DNA of 46,296 nt, taken from positions 1 to 46,296 of the forward strand of contig CALUVM010000042.1 in the NCBI GenBank assembly GCA_944324255.1. Direction: 5' to 3'. Shown here piece by piece: positions 1 through 8,015 of this stretch. Origin of the DNA: Candidatus Gastranaerophilales bacterium. Lineage in GTDB: Bacteria; Cyanobacteriota; Vampirovibrionia; Gastranaerophilales; Gastranaerophilaceae. Position numbers and translations under genes: made by a program. The notes below the pieces were generated by a model. The model saw nothing but the letters and a program-made list of their open reading frames with translations, ran no database searches and had not been told where the DNA came from. Numbering within the stretch: position 1 is the first letter of the stretch; each line of letters begins with the position of its first letter.

Positions 1-375
1 CATACTAATGAGATGCTCATTTGTAGTTTTGCTGGAAAAACGATAGGACAACTTGAAGATGAAGAACAAATAGAAATCCTTAAAGTAGAACGACCGATAA
101 AATGGAAAAATGTATACGAAAATAAAGAAATCCTAGACGAACAAGAGAAAGAATACCTTAGTAAGATTATTGAACCATTTAAGAATAGAGTTAAACGTAT
201 CGAAAAGGTCAAAGCCGTATATTGTAATTCGGAATTTATTGAGATAGTTCTTTATAGTTCTATTTCGTACGATAAAGAAGAATCAATTCAGTTACCATAT
301 TTTAAAAAAGGAACAATGTATAAAGGTATGGAGCTTAATAAACAATATTCTCTAAAAGAATTGGGGTTGGATTAA
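1..375 (+). CDS. 3' part of a small phage protein (conserved PYFKKGTMYKGM tail)
   Basis: The frame is open from base 1, with no start of its own that has a ribosome site; it is best read as the continuation of the gene starting at 46255. The C-terminal half (LDEQEKEYLSKIIEPF, then PYFKKGTMYKGMEL and a final LKELGLD) matches a small hypothetical protein I recall as common in Bacillota phages. The biochemical role is unknown. The stop is followed directly by the next ATG at 376, so the genes are probably translationally coupled. Confidence 0.7.
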   Translation, partial: HTNEMLICSFAGKTIGQLEDEEQIEILKVERPIKWKNVYENKEILDEQEKEYLSKIIEPFKNRVKRIEKVKAVYCNSEFIEIVLYSSISYDKEESIQLPYFKKGTMYKGMELNKQYSLKELGLD

Positions 376-795
376 ATGGGATTATTTAAAGATACCTACA
401 TTATTAACAGGACAGATACGAGTAGGACAGACGACCTACTGTTGGGTATAGGTTTTATTGAAAAAGAAAAGCTTAAATTTGAGAAAGATACCAAAGATAG
501 AGTTGACATTTCACTAAAAGATTATGAAGAACTTAAAAGAAAATTAAAAAGTTGTCAGGATTTAATAGAAGGTTATGAAGAGCAATGGTCTAAATTTGCT
601 GCGTTTTGTTCAATACCTGTAGAATTGCTGCAGGAAGCAACAAATGTAAGAGTTGGCTTTTATGAAAATCCTATTATAGCAGGAAAAACTTGTTCTATAA
701 AATTTGATATAGATAGTATTCTTTCTGAAAAGTACAGTGGTTACTTTTACCAGTATGATAAACATTGTAGAGAGAAAGGAAGTAATAATGAATAA
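376..795 (+). CDS. hypothetical protein, 139 aa, central coiled coil
   Basis: This starts immediately after the previous stop and overlaps the methyltransferase start by 8 bases, so it is part of the same operon. Residues about 40-70 are charged and heptad-like (KDYEELKRKLKSCQDLIEGY), suggesting a short coiled coil. No catalytic motif or membrane segment is visible. Function not recognised. Confidence 0.75.
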   Translation: MGLFKDTYIINRTDTSRTDDLLLGIGFIEKEKLKFEKDTKDRVDISLKDYEELKRKLKSCQDLIEGYEEQWSKFAAFCSIPVELLQEATNVRVGFYENPIIAGKTCSIKFDIDSILSEKYSGYFYQYDKHCREKGSNNE

Positions 796-1579
796 TATGT
801 CAAAACACATTAAAAGAGGTAGAAATATGATAGATTTAAGAAAGGGTGATTGCTTGGATGTTATGAAAAATATTCCAGACAACAGTATTGATTTGGTTGT
901 AACAAGTCCACCTTATGACGACTTGAGAGATTATAATTCTGAAATAAATTTTACAGAAATAATTAAACAATTATATAGAGTTGTTAAAGATGGAGGTGTA
1001 GTGATTTGGAACGTAAATGATAGAATAAAAAATGGTTCTAAGACATTGACATCGTTTAAACAAGCAATATTATTCAATGATAACGGATTTAACGTTAATG
1101 ATGTAATGATATGGGAAAAGACAAATCCTATGCCTCAAGTAAAGCAACCTAGATATAATCAAGTATTTGAATATATGTTTGTTTTTTCAAAAGGTAAACC
1201 AAAAACATTCAATCCTATTATGGTTGATTGTAAGAGTGCTGGCATTAATTATAATAGCACTTGTAAACAAATTACAAAAAATAACAAAAGGATAAAGAAA
1301 AATTTTATTGTAAATAATAAAAAAATAGACAGTAATATATGGAAATTTGCGGTGGCACAAAATAAAACAAAACATCCAGCTGTATTTCCTTTAGAATTAC
1401 CTTTAAGACATATTAAAACATGGTCAAATGAAGGAGATGTTGTGTTAGACCCTTTTATGGGGAGTGGCACGACTGGGATTGCATGCAAACAGTTAAATCG
1501 CAATTTTATAGGAATTGAAATAGACGATGAATATTTTAATATTGCAAAAGAAATGATAGGAAGTGATAGTAATGAATGA
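788..1579 (+). CDS. DNA methyltransferase (amino-MTase, SAM-dependent)
   Basis: A 263-aa protein transferring a methyl group from SAM to an exocyclic amino group of DNA (N6-adenine or N4-cytosine). The catalytic motif IV is VTSPPYDD near residue 40, and the SAM-binding motif I is LDPFMGSGTTG in the last quarter, followed by IGIEID. The order (catalytic motif first) is that of beta-class phage enzymes. The start at 788 has GGAAG just upstream; an upstream in-frame GTG extension is less likely because it runs deep into the previous gene. A further in-frame ATG at 827 is possible. No restriction partner is adjacent, so it is an orphan enzyme, probably for protection from host restriction. Target base and site cannot be read from sequence. 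Confidence 0.9.
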   Translation: MNNMSKHIKRGRNMIDLRKGDCLDVMKNIPDNSIDLVVTSPPYDDLRDYNSEINFTEIIKQLYRVVKDGGVVIWNVNDRIKNGSKTLTSFKQAILFNDNGFNVNDVMIWEKTNPMPQVKQPRYNQVFEYMFVFSKGKPKTFNPIMVDCKSAGINYNSTCKQITKNNKRIKKNFIVNNKKIDSNIWKFAVAQNKTKHPAVFPLELPLRHIKTWSNEGDVVLDPFMGSGTTGIACKQLNRNFIGIEIDDEYFNIAKEMIGSDSNE

Positions 1580-1865
1580 AGAATTTTATAGTATAGGCAG
1601 AGGGAGTTTAAACATAAATGGAAAATTCTATTACGGATTAGATTTCAAAATTACTGATTTTATGAGAAGCTTAAATCAAGAAAACCAACAACTAAAAGAG
1701 CAACTACAACAAAAAGAAGATGTCATCAATAAAGCAAAGGTTGATTTAGAAAAACATTTAAATGCAAAGAGTTATGGTAATCATAAATATGAGTTGTTTG
1801 ATAGGAAATATTTAGAAGAAGTTCTAGAAATATTAGATAATAAAGGAAGTGATAATAATGAATAA
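1572..1865 (+). CDS. hypothetical coiled-coil protein, 97 aa
   Basis: The ATG at 1572 overlaps the methyltransferase end by 8 bases and has GGAAGTGA upstream. A central segment rich in Q/E/K (NQENQQLKEQLQQKEDVI) is a predicted parallel coiled coil, the usual design of small Bacillota-phage accessory proteins in this genome region. Function not recognised. Confidence 0.75.
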   Translation: MNEEFYSIGRGSLNINGKFYYGLDFKITDFMRSLNQENQQLKEQLQQKEDVINKAKVDLEKHLNAKSYGNHKYELFDRKYLEEVLEILDNKGSDNNE

Positions 1866-2169
1866 AGAAAGTTGGAGAGTCGATTCTTGTACAAGTTCTA
1901 ATTTAAGTAAAGTTTCAGAATATTTTGGTTCTGAAAAGCAATTATTAAAATTAGTAGAAGAACTAGATGAACTAAAAGAGGCTATTATAAATTTTACAGA
2001 TGGAAAAGACACAAAAGAACACGTTATTGAAGAAATTGCTGATGTAGAAAATCTCCTTTATCAAATAACAGATTTATGGGATTGTTCAAATTTTTTAAAT
2101 ATTGTAAAAGACTATAAAGCAGCTAGAACAGTGTGGAGATTAAGTGAAGGAACAAAATATACAGACTAA
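1858..2169 (+). CDS. MazG-like NTP pyrophosphohydrolase
   Basis: This 103-aa protein has the all-alpha NTP-PPase pattern: KLVEELDELKEAI supplies the first EExxE metal-binding helix, and HVIEEIADVENLLYQI the second ExxD-type helix. The family hydrolyses (d)NTPs or ppGpp-like nucleotides to monophosphates and cleans or reshapes nucleotide pools during phage replication. The start at 1858 (GGAAGTGATAATA before ATG) overlaps the preceding gene by 8 bases. Confidence 0.8.
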   Translation: MNKESWRVDSCTSSNLSKVSEYFGSEKQLLKLVEELDELKEAIINFTDGKDTKEHVIEEIADVENLLYQITDLWDCSNFLNIVKDYKAARTVWRLSEGTKYTD

Positions 2170-2425
2170 TATAATGAATTACATATCCAGTATAGGTGGG
2201 CTTCCTATTAAACAAAATCAGTTAGGAATTTATGCTCAAGCAGGTGTCCCAGACCTCATTTGCTGCGTTAAGGGGCACTTTATCGGTATAGAGGTAAAAC
2301 AACCAGGGAAGAAGCCAACACCCATACAGAAGGCATTTTTGGAGGCAATAACAAGGTGTGGTGGAATTGCTTTCTATGCTACAAGTGTTGAAGAAGTTAA
2401 GGACAAATTAAAAGAGCTAGTTTGA
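2144..2425 (+). CDS. VRR-NUC domain nuclease
   Basis: This 93-aa single-domain VRR-NUC protein has GVPDLICCVKGHFIGIEVK, which gives the D-x(n)-E-x-K catalytic core of the PD-(D/E)XK fold, with a conserved Q in the following helix (TPIQKAFLEA). In phages such stand-alone domains sit near replication genes and cut branched or flap DNA. The GTG start at 2144 with GGAG 5 bases upstream keeps the N-terminal helix; an internal ATG at 2174 would remove it. It is the last gene of the plus arm, and its stop lies in the loop of the shared terminator. Confidence 0.85.
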   Translation: MKEQNIQTNIMNYISSIGGLPIKQNQLGIYAQAGVPDLICCVKGHFIGIEVKQPGKKPTPIQKAFLEAITRCGGIAFYATSVEEVKDKLKELV

Positions 2426-2441
2426 ATTTCTAGCTCTTTTT
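2410..2441. terminator. bidirectional intrinsic terminator between convergent arms
   Basis: Arms AAAAGAGCTAG (2410-2420) and CTAGCTCTTTT (2430-2440) form an 11-bp perfect stem with a 9-nt loop and a T-run on each strand. The stop codons of both converging genes (TGA 2423-2425 plus, TAG 2419-2417 minus) lie inside it. It should end both the early and the late arm transcripts. Confidence 0.9.
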
Positions 2442-5400
2442 CTAGTGTTTGCAAGACTATTAAGTCTCAGCCTACTGTTATTATTTAACTCACTAATTGT
2501 AGGAACATCTATACCTTGACTCTTCAATTCAGAAATCATCTCCTGATACTTTTCTAGTTCTTGATAGACTCGGCTATTTGCAACACGTTCTGCATTTGTA
2601 TTTTGTGCGATAGAATTTAAAATTTCAGCCCACATTTCACTGTTGGAAACATCGCCGTTAAATCTATCGTAAATGGCTTTTGCTTTATCAAATACATTAG
2701 TCGTTACTGTATCAATACCTAGTGTATTTGCTAACGTTTCTATTGTACTTCTATTCAGTTCATTACCTGTGAATGTATCAACACCTGTAACTTGTTCAAA
2801 CGGTGTTCTGATTAATGGAGAAGTAGAAGACACTACTCGACGTAATGGCTCTTCTGCAAACTCACCTAAATCAGATACAGGAAGATTTAACTTCAAGTAA
2901 ATACGGTTGCCTTCATCATCAGACCATGGTAATGGTAATTGAAAGTTTTCTTTCTGATACTGGTAGTATTCGTCCTCATCTAAATCACTATAGATACTAT
3001 TATAGCCTTTAATTAGCTTATTATATTTGTTTGCATTCTTCGTTAGATTAGAAGCTTGGAATAACAAATTCTGCTTCGTAAACGTATAAAATGGAATGAT
3101 TTTCTTAACAACGTTACGTTCAAAATCACTCATATTATTTGGGTCCATTAATGCAAATCTAACAGCTTCTATAGGACTATTAAATCCTAAATTGCTAACA
3201 AATTTAGGGTGTTCATTAGCATATTTAAGAAGTGCCATTCTGTTTAGTGAGTCAATTGCACCATTTAAGTCACCATTCATTTGAACTAATCTACTAATAA
3301 CACCTTTAGAATTTCCAGCACCTTGTAAAACTTCCTCTAAGTCTTGTAACGTTGTACCTGCATTATTAAAGCCACCCTGATAGAATTGCCTAATTAAATT
3401 GTAATCATCAAGTTCTGCTTTAGTTAGTGTTTCAAGTCCACTATTAGCCTTAGCAATGATATTGTCCATATTATTTAATATCTTAGAAGCATCTTGGTAA
3501 AGTCCAGGTATTTGTGAAGTAGGAACTCCACTTAAAGCTAAGTTTACTGCATTACCTGTAATGTTTCTAATTTGGAAACCAGGAGTTAAAACTTTGAATT
3601 TCTTAAAAGTGTTATTGAATGAGTTTACCATTTTTAGAATGGGACTCATCTGTCTACCATCATTGAAACCAACTTTAAATAAATTAGCTAAGTTTTTATC
3701 CATATAGACAACCTTACCATCTAAAGAATTTACAAAGTCTTGAAGTGCTGTTGAATTTTCTGGAAGAATACCTTTAATAGCATCAACTTGTTTAGCTATC
3801 TTACTTGCATCAACCCTTGTAAAGTTGTAAGGAATTTGACCGTCTACTAAATCATCAGCTGCCTTTATTAAGTCGGTGTCATACAATGTACCTGTTAAAA
3901 GTGCTTCATTATAAAGTTTAGCACCTCTTGAAGTAGCTGTAGCATTATTAATAAAGTCCTCAATTCCTGCCATAGCATCTAAATTAAATAACTCTTTACC
4001 TTGTTGACTTTCCAATACATCTGTAGCCTTCTGCAAGTTTTCTATTCTTTTTAGTTTAGCAGCATCAGCACTTTCATCAAGTGCTCCTATTTGAAGTTCA
4101 AAATCACGTTGCTTTTGTTTAAGTCTGCTAATTTTATCAGAAAAAGTTTCTCTAATAAGAGGTTCACTTTCTCTTAGCTTAGCATAAGCAGCACTTTGTT
4201 TAACATATCGTTCAGTAAGATTATCTGACTTATCCATAGCTTTAACAGTATCATCTATAGTTTTAAGTGCAGCATCATCAATTGTTCCTGATATTTTTGC
4301 AGAACTTACTCTAACATCATTTTCTAATTTAATTATACGTTGTTCTAGTTTGGAAGCTCTATTAAGTAATGAGTCTACTTGTCTTGGTTTCAAATTATCT
4401 GAGTTTTCAATTTGTTTTATAAGGTCATTAAATTGCTTTTTAGAGTCTGCTAATTTAGTCGTATCATTTAAAAACTTATTAGAAAGTCTCGGGTCTTGTA
4501 TTTTAGAAGCTTTGTCTATAATCTTATCAGAAAGTGCATCTCTTAATGTTTGTCTTGCAGTATCTGTCTTAGTTAAAGACTCTAGTTTCTTAGCTTGGTT
4601 TGCACTAAGTTTAGCTAACTTTGCATCTCTTTTAGATTCTGTTTCAGTTATTTGTCTAGAAACATCACTTATCTGTTCTTCTAAAATAGTACGTTTATTT
4701 GCTGACAAGTTCTTTTTTAAGTTATCCACAGTTCTTTTATTTCTTGAAATAGCTTCAGTAATTGCTTCTTGTGCTCTTACATTTTCAACTTCTCCTGGGT
4801 CCACTCTTGTTCTTGAAGCAAACGAATTTGGATTAATTACATTACCTCTTCCAGATGCTATGTTTCTAGCTTCCTCACCCAAATCGCCTTGTGCACGTCT
4901 AACATATCCAGGACGATTAATAATCTCTGAAAAATCTGCACCTGTTTCTTCATTGATAATTCTAGATATATCCTGATAAGCTTGTTTAGTGTCATCTACT
5001 AAAGACATAAATTCACTATTTTGTTTTAGGTCATTTATTCTTTTAAGTTGTTCATCTGTATAGTTAAGACTTCTATTTAAGTTCAAATTTCTAAAAGCTT
5101 CTTGAACGTTTGGATTGTTCTTAAAGTCATTAAGTAATTTGGACTTCTTTGTATTGATGACAAGTTCTGTACCACGGTCTCCCTCTCTAATTGTATATTT
5201 TATAGATGGATATTGGTCTAAAACATTCTTAACTTGATTAATAGACTCGTCTGTTGCACTAATTATATTTCTTCTATTCTTAGAACTTATATTTCTAAGC
5301 CATCTTTCACCATCAATTGCGGTGTCCATTTCACTTTCAATAACACGTGTGATGTCCTCAGAAACTTCTTTCATGACATCGTCTACATTTCTATTTGTAC

Positions 5401-6367
5401 TTTGTGCGATGTTATCAGCATATCTTCGTGTTTTGTTTACTAAATTATCAAGTACCTGATTAGAACGTGTTCTAGCAAAATCAGCAGCATAAGTACTTTC
5501 TCTAGCACGATTAACCATATTGTTAGGAAGTGCTTTTGAAGCATCAAAAACACCTGTTAGAGACCGTTTTATATTATTGTAATCAGTCAATAAATTGGAC
5601 CTCTGAACATTGCTTGCTACACTTCCTGCTTGTTGAATAGCTTTGTCTAATCTACTATTTCTAGATGTATCAACTGCCCCTAGACCTTTTTGAATTAAGT
5701 TATCTGCAATACCTGCTCCGCCTTTAACAGCCTTTCCTGCTGCTCTAAATATAGCATCAGAAGGTGAAATAAATCTAATAGACCTAGCAGCATCAGAAGC
5801 AGTGTCTACTGCATTAGCAGCTTTAGCAGCTTTAGAAGCAACTCTTGCTGCATCTGTAGCAGTATCAGCTGCATTTACACCAGCAGAAACAGCAGCACTT
5901 GCTCCTCCTGTAACTGGAATTAATGCTAGGTCAACAGGGTCTGCAAAGACGTCTAAACCGAAACCTAGAATATCATCGAGACCTACATCTCCAATAATAC
6001 CTTGGTCGGACATTCCAGCATTTCTAAGTAGTTGTCCTCCAGAAGTTGTCTTATTTCCTGTTAGACCTTCAAGTGCACCTTTCCCAACATCTCCACCCGT
6101 TTGGGCTGCATCAATTGCACCAAACAAAGCTTGCTGTGGACGTCCTAAAATCTCAAATATATCAAATAGAATATTTTGGTCGTCTGGTAAATTAAATAGC
6201 TTCTCAAACCAGTCTCTTGTATCTGTGTCTGCTCCTGAAGCTGTTAATCTCGTTTTAGCATTGTTAACCTGTGATTGGAGCCTATTTGAAGAACTAGAAG
6301 AAGAGGAAGACCGAAGTCTATTAGTAGTACTTGCTAGTCTTCCCGTTACTTTACTTTTCTTAGCCAT
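2417..6367 (-). CDS. large internal virion / DNA-ejection protein, 1316 aa
   Basis: This is the last and longest gene of the late arm. The N-terminus is low-complexity (a run of eight Ser near residue 20), followed by a Gly/Ala-rich hydrophobic stretch (about 100-240), a very long helical and coiled-coil middle (about 270-800) and a folded C-terminal part (from about 880, with FKVLTPGFQIRNITGNAVNL and FYTFTKQNLLF) of the type seen in large phage internal virion proteins. No transglycosylase or protease motif was found. By size, position and composition it is probably carried in the capsid and ejected to form a DNA channel, as T7 gp15/gp16 do. The ribosome site AGGAGGTG precedes the ATG. Confidence 0.7.
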   Translation of the reverse strand: MAKKSKVTGRLASTTNRLRSSSSSSSSNRLQSQVNNAKTRLTASGADTDTRDWFEKLFNLPDDQNILFDIFEILGRPQQALFGAIDAAQTGGDVGKGALEGLTGNKTTSGGQLLRNAGMSDQGIIGDVGLDDILGFGLDVFADPVDLALIPVTGGASAAVSAGVNAADTATDAARVASKAAKAANAVDTASDAARSIRFISPSDAIFRAAGKAVKGGAGIADNLIQKGLGAVDTSRNSRLDKAIQQAGSVASNVQRSNLLTDYNNIKRSLTGVFDASKALPNNMVNRARESTYAADFARTRSNQVLDNLVNKTRRYADNIAQSTNRNVDDVMKEVSEDITRVIESEMDTAIDGERWLRNISSKNRRNIISATDESINQVKNVLDQYPSIKYTIREGDRGTELVINTKKSKLLNDFKNNPNVQEAFRNLNLNRSLNYTDEQLKRINDLKQNSEFMSLVDDTKQAYQDISRIINEETGADFSEIINRPGYVRRAQGDLGEEARNIASGRGNVINPNSFASRTRVDPGEVENVRAQEAITEAISRNKRTVDNLKKNLSANKRTILEEQISDVSRQITETESKRDAKLAKLSANQAKKLESLTKTDTARQTLRDALSDKIIDKASKIQDPRLSNKFLNDTTKLADSKKQFNDLIKQIENSDNLKPRQVDSLLNRASKLEQRIIKLENDVRVSSAKISGTIDDAALKTIDDTVKAMDKSDNLTERYVKQSAAYAKLRESEPLIRETFSDKISRLKQKQRDFELQIGALDESADAAKLKRIENLQKATDVLESQQGKELFNLDAMAGIEDFINNATATSRGAKLYNEALLTGTLYDTDLIKAADDLVDGQIPYNFTRVDASKIAKQVDAIKGILPENSTALQDFVNSLDGKVVYMDKNLANLFKVGFNDGRQMSPILKMVNSFNNTFKKFKVLTPGFQIRNITGNAVNLALSGVPTSQIPGLYQDASKILNNMDNIIAKANSGLETLTKAELDDYNLIRQFYQGGFNNAGTTLQDLEEVLQGAGNSKGVISRLVQMNGDLNGAIDSLNRMALLKYANEHPKFVSNLGFNSPIEAVRFALMDPNNMSDFERNVVKKIIPFYTFTKQNLLFQASNLTKNANKYNKLIKGYNSIYSDLDEDEYYQYQKENFQLPLPWSDDEGNRIYLKLNLPVSDLGEFAEEPLRRVVSSTSPLIRTPFEQVTGVDTFTGNELNRSTIETLANTLGIDTVTTNVFDKAKAIYDRFNGDVSNSEMWAEILNSIAQNTNAERVANSRVYQELEKYQEMISELKSQGIDVPTISELNNNSRLRLNSLANTRKRARNSN

Positions 6368-6378
6368 AGAAACACCTC

Positions 6379-7479
6379 CTACTGATAGTTCTTATAGTAG
6401 TCTATCAAATATCCTAAGTTGGTTGCTGCTTGATTATATAATACATTATCTAAATTGTACTGCTCTTGATATGCTGCAATCGTGTCCATAGCTGCATCAT
6501 AAATTTCATTCATCGTATTTTTGTCGTTTCTATTAGTACGTTTTAATTGATTAGCTGCATCATTTACAATACTATTTAAAGCATTAATACCAGCATTTTG
6601 AGTAGCTGCTGCATTAGCTCTTTGTGATGCTAAGCTTGCTGCTAAACTTGCAGCTTGTTGTCTAGCCTCTTCTTGACGAACTCGTTCATTGTATTCTAAT
6701 TGAGCAATTAAATTAGCTGTATTTGCATCAATGTTTTGAACGTTTAGATTATATTCATTTAAAATATCATTTAGTGACTTGTCTGTATCTTCTTGAGCTT
6801 CACGAAGTGCTGTTCTAAGTGCATCCATAGCTTGTTGATTAGCATTTGCATTTTCACTAACTTCTCTACCTTGAGCAATCAAATTTTGTAATTGTGATAA
6901 CTGTTGAAGACCACTTCCACTAATACCTCGAGAAGCTGCATCTACCATAGTTGCTCTGTCTGCTTGATATCTTGCATCTTCTAAGTCTGCTCTTGTACTA
7001 AGATAATCCTGCCTTTGTTGTTGCTGTTGAAGTGCATTCTGCTCTTGAAAACGTTTAATAGAAGTTAGTAAGTCTTGTCTTTTAGATTGATACGTTTGGT
7101 TGGCTGTATCTTTTTGTGCTTGTGCTGCTTGGTTATAAGCATTAATCATAGGTGTTAAATCAATAGGACGTGCAGCAGCTACAGCTTGATTATAAGCTGA
7201 ACTAGCTCCTCCTAATTGATTATTTACAAGTGAATTTAAGTCTACACCTGAACCGACAGTCACTAATTTAGACGTATCAAAGCCAGAACTTGGAGAAGGT
7301 TTGCTATAATTTGTCCAACCTCCAGTTGTTGTATTAGGTCGTTGATTTCTATCTGCTGTTGGTCTAGGAAGATTATTCGATGCTCCAGGTTGATTTCCAA
7401 TACTGGTCGATGTTGTAAATACAGGAGTTTTAGATTTATTACTACTTCCACCAAAAAGAATATTCCACAAACTTGCCAT
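6379..7479 (-). CDS. probable internal virion protein, Gln/Ala-rich coiled coil, 366 aa
   Basis: An Asn/Pro/Ser-rich disordered N-terminus (about 1-75) is followed by extended heptad-like helices rich in Ala, Gln and Arg (about 100-300), for example QEQNALQQQQQRQDYL and ERVRQEEARQQAASLAAS. Such proteins sit beside the giant ejection protein in short-tailed phages and resemble T7 gp14/gp15 in character, not in traceable sequence. AAGGAGG lies 7 bases before the ATG, and a promoter at 7517-7545 lies just upstream. Transcribed with the 1316-aa gene 11 bp downstream. Confidence 0.6.
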   Translation of the reverse strand: MASLWNILFGGSSNKSKTPVFTTSTSIGNQPGASNNLPRPTADRNQRPNTTTGGWTNYSKPSPSSGFDTSKLVTVGSGVDLNSLVNNQLGGASSAYNQAVAAARPIDLTPMINAYNQAAQAQKDTANQTYQSKRQDLLTSIKRFQEQNALQQQQQRQDYLSTRADLEDARYQADRATMVDAASRGISGSGLQQLSQLQNLIAQGREVSENANANQQAMDALRTALREAQEDTDKSLNDILNEYNLNVQNIDANTANLIAQLEYNERVRQEEARQQAASLAASLASQRANAAATQNAGINALNSIVNDAANQLKRTNRNDKNTMNEIYDAAMDTIAAYQEQYNLDNVLYNQAATNLGYLIDYYKNYQ

Positions 7480-7516
7480 ATTTATACCTCCTTATATAGT
7501 ATATAAAATCATCTAA

Positions 7517-7545
7517 AGTATATCATAAATGTCTATAAATGTAAA
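7517..7545 (-). promoter_or_regulatory. late promoter for the internal virion genes
   Basis: On the minus strand it reads TTTACA-N17-TATACT, with a TATGA extension before the -10 and the bases TTAGAT after it. It lies about 40 bp upstream of the 366-aa gene. The TATACTTTAG core recurs in two other minus-strand promoters (7987-8015 and 8125-8153). Confidence 0.75.
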
Positions 7546-7638
7546 CAAAAGCACCATGGTTGAACCACAGTGCTAGTTTAGAACCCAGAATGTTCTAATG
7601 GAATATGTTGGATTGTAGATGTCAAGTAATGCACCTAC
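7545..7638 (-). ncRNA. candidate small structured RNA B (about 94 nt)
   Basis: A perfect promoter (7645-7673) puts +1 at G7638. The segment then holds three hairpins: GTAG...CTAC at the 5' end, TAGAAC-N7-GTTCTA (perfect 6 bp), and a final stem AGCAC..TGG/ACCA..GTGCT followed by TTTTGTTT, which looks like an intrinsic terminator. It has no start codon with a ribosome site and no open frame of note. It is best read as an independent non-coding transcript; no known RNA family is recognised. Confidence 0.55.
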
Positions 7639-7644
7639 TATTAC

Positions 7645-7673
7645 AGTATATAATATTAAAATTTTTATGTCAA
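7645..7673 (-). promoter_or_regulatory. consensus promoter for small RNA B
   Basis: On the minus strand TTGACA-N17-TATACT, a full consensus -35 with ideal spacing. No protein gene follows within reach before the hairpin/T-run at about 7551-7575, so its product should be a short RNA. Confidence 0.8.
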
Positions 7674-7696
7674 CAAAATAGCACCTAGAAGGTGCT
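7671..7696 (-). terminator. hairpin with T-rich tail upstream of small RNA B
   Basis: The stem AGCACC-N5-GGTGCT (7680-7696) is followed on the minus strand by ATTTTGTT. It would end transcripts entering from the 7853-7881 promoter. Its tail overlaps the -35 of the next promoter. Confidence 0.6.
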
Positions 7697-7699
7697 CTG

Positions 7700-7846
7700 G
7701 AAAAAATAAATAAATAGTGAGAGACTTCATCCAAAAAACATAAATCTGTACTTGGCTTTGACATAAAAGTTAAAATAATTGTTTTTGAAGTAAAATTTAA
7801 CCTGAAAGGTAGTTGTGTGCTTACAAAAACTATAGAAATCTCTCAC
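7700..7846 (-). ncRNA. candidate structured RNA A with paired 5' and 3' ends
   Basis: The promoter at 7853-7881 places +1 at G7846. From exactly that base, GTGAGAGA (7846-7839) can pair with TCTCTCAC (7724-7717), extended across one mismatch by three more pairs. Inside lies a second perfect 7-bp pairing, GTTTTTG (7830-7824) with CAAAAAC (7787-7781), enclosing a small ACCT/AGGT hairpin. The closing stem is followed by a U-rich stretch. A short frame crossing this region (7573-7764) runs through the terminator and lacks a ribosome site. The end-to-end pairing resembles the architecture of phi29 pRNA or 6S RNA; I claim no homology. Confidence 0.5.
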
Positions 7847-7852
7847 ATATTT

Positions 7853-7881
7853 AATATACCACATATTGAACACTTTTTCAA
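7853..7881 (-). promoter_or_regulatory. promoter for structured RNA A
   Basis: On the minus strand TTGAAA-N17-TATATT with a TG extension (TGTGG before the -10). The seventh base after the -10 is the G at which the closing stem of RNA A begins, which supports the start assignment. Confidence 0.7.
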
Positions 7882-7894
7882 TACCTTTTTCAAT

Positions 7895-7927
7895 AAAAAA
7901 TGACTACGGAGCATTGAGTCATTTTTT
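7895..7927. terminator. strong bidirectional intrinsic terminator
   Basis: AAAAAATGACT (7895-7905) and AGTCATTTTTT (7917-7927) form an 11-bp perfect stem with an 11-nt loop and a T-run on both strands. On the minus strand it closes the short transcripts started at about 7980 and about 8118. Confidence 0.85.
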
Positions 7928-7980
7928 ATCACCATAAAACTGGAAGTGTAAATGAAACACCCATTATAGGAATAACCTAC
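7895..7980 (-). ncRNA. candidate small RNA C (about 86 nt)
   Basis: It begins about 7 bases after the -10 of the promoter at 7987-8015 and ends at the strong terminator 7927-7895. The first bases (GTAGGT) are the same as those of candidate RNA B. An internal GTGT-N7-ACAC hairpin precedes the terminator. No coding frame is visible. Alternatively it is only the 3' untranslated end of the micro-ORF transcript. Confidence 0.4.
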
Positions 7981-7986
7981 ATCTAA

Positions 7987-8015
7987 AGTATAGCATAAAA
8001 CAACTTAAAAATCAA
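7987..8015 (-). promoter_or_regulatory. promoter for small RNA C
   Basis: On the minus strand TTGATT-N17-TATACT followed by TTAGATGTAGG. The -35 overlaps the stop codon of the micro-ORF (8014-8012), so any product is separate from or nested in the micro-ORF transcript. Confidence 0.6.

Noticed and set aside
4350-4976. 208-codon open frame on the plus strand
   Set aside because: It lies wholly antisense to the 1316-aa virion gene, has no ribosome site, and its Leu/Ser-rich composition is that of an antisense shadow of helical coding.
5802-6491. 229-codon open frame on the plus strand
   Set aside because: Antisense to the start of the 1316-aa gene; the Ala/Ser/Pro-rich product mirrors the opposite-strand Ala-rich segment, and no start signal is present.
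7573-7764. 63-codon frame in the small-RNA cluster
   Set aside because: No ribosome site, crosses a terminator and a consensus promoter, and mixed composition; not credible as a gene.
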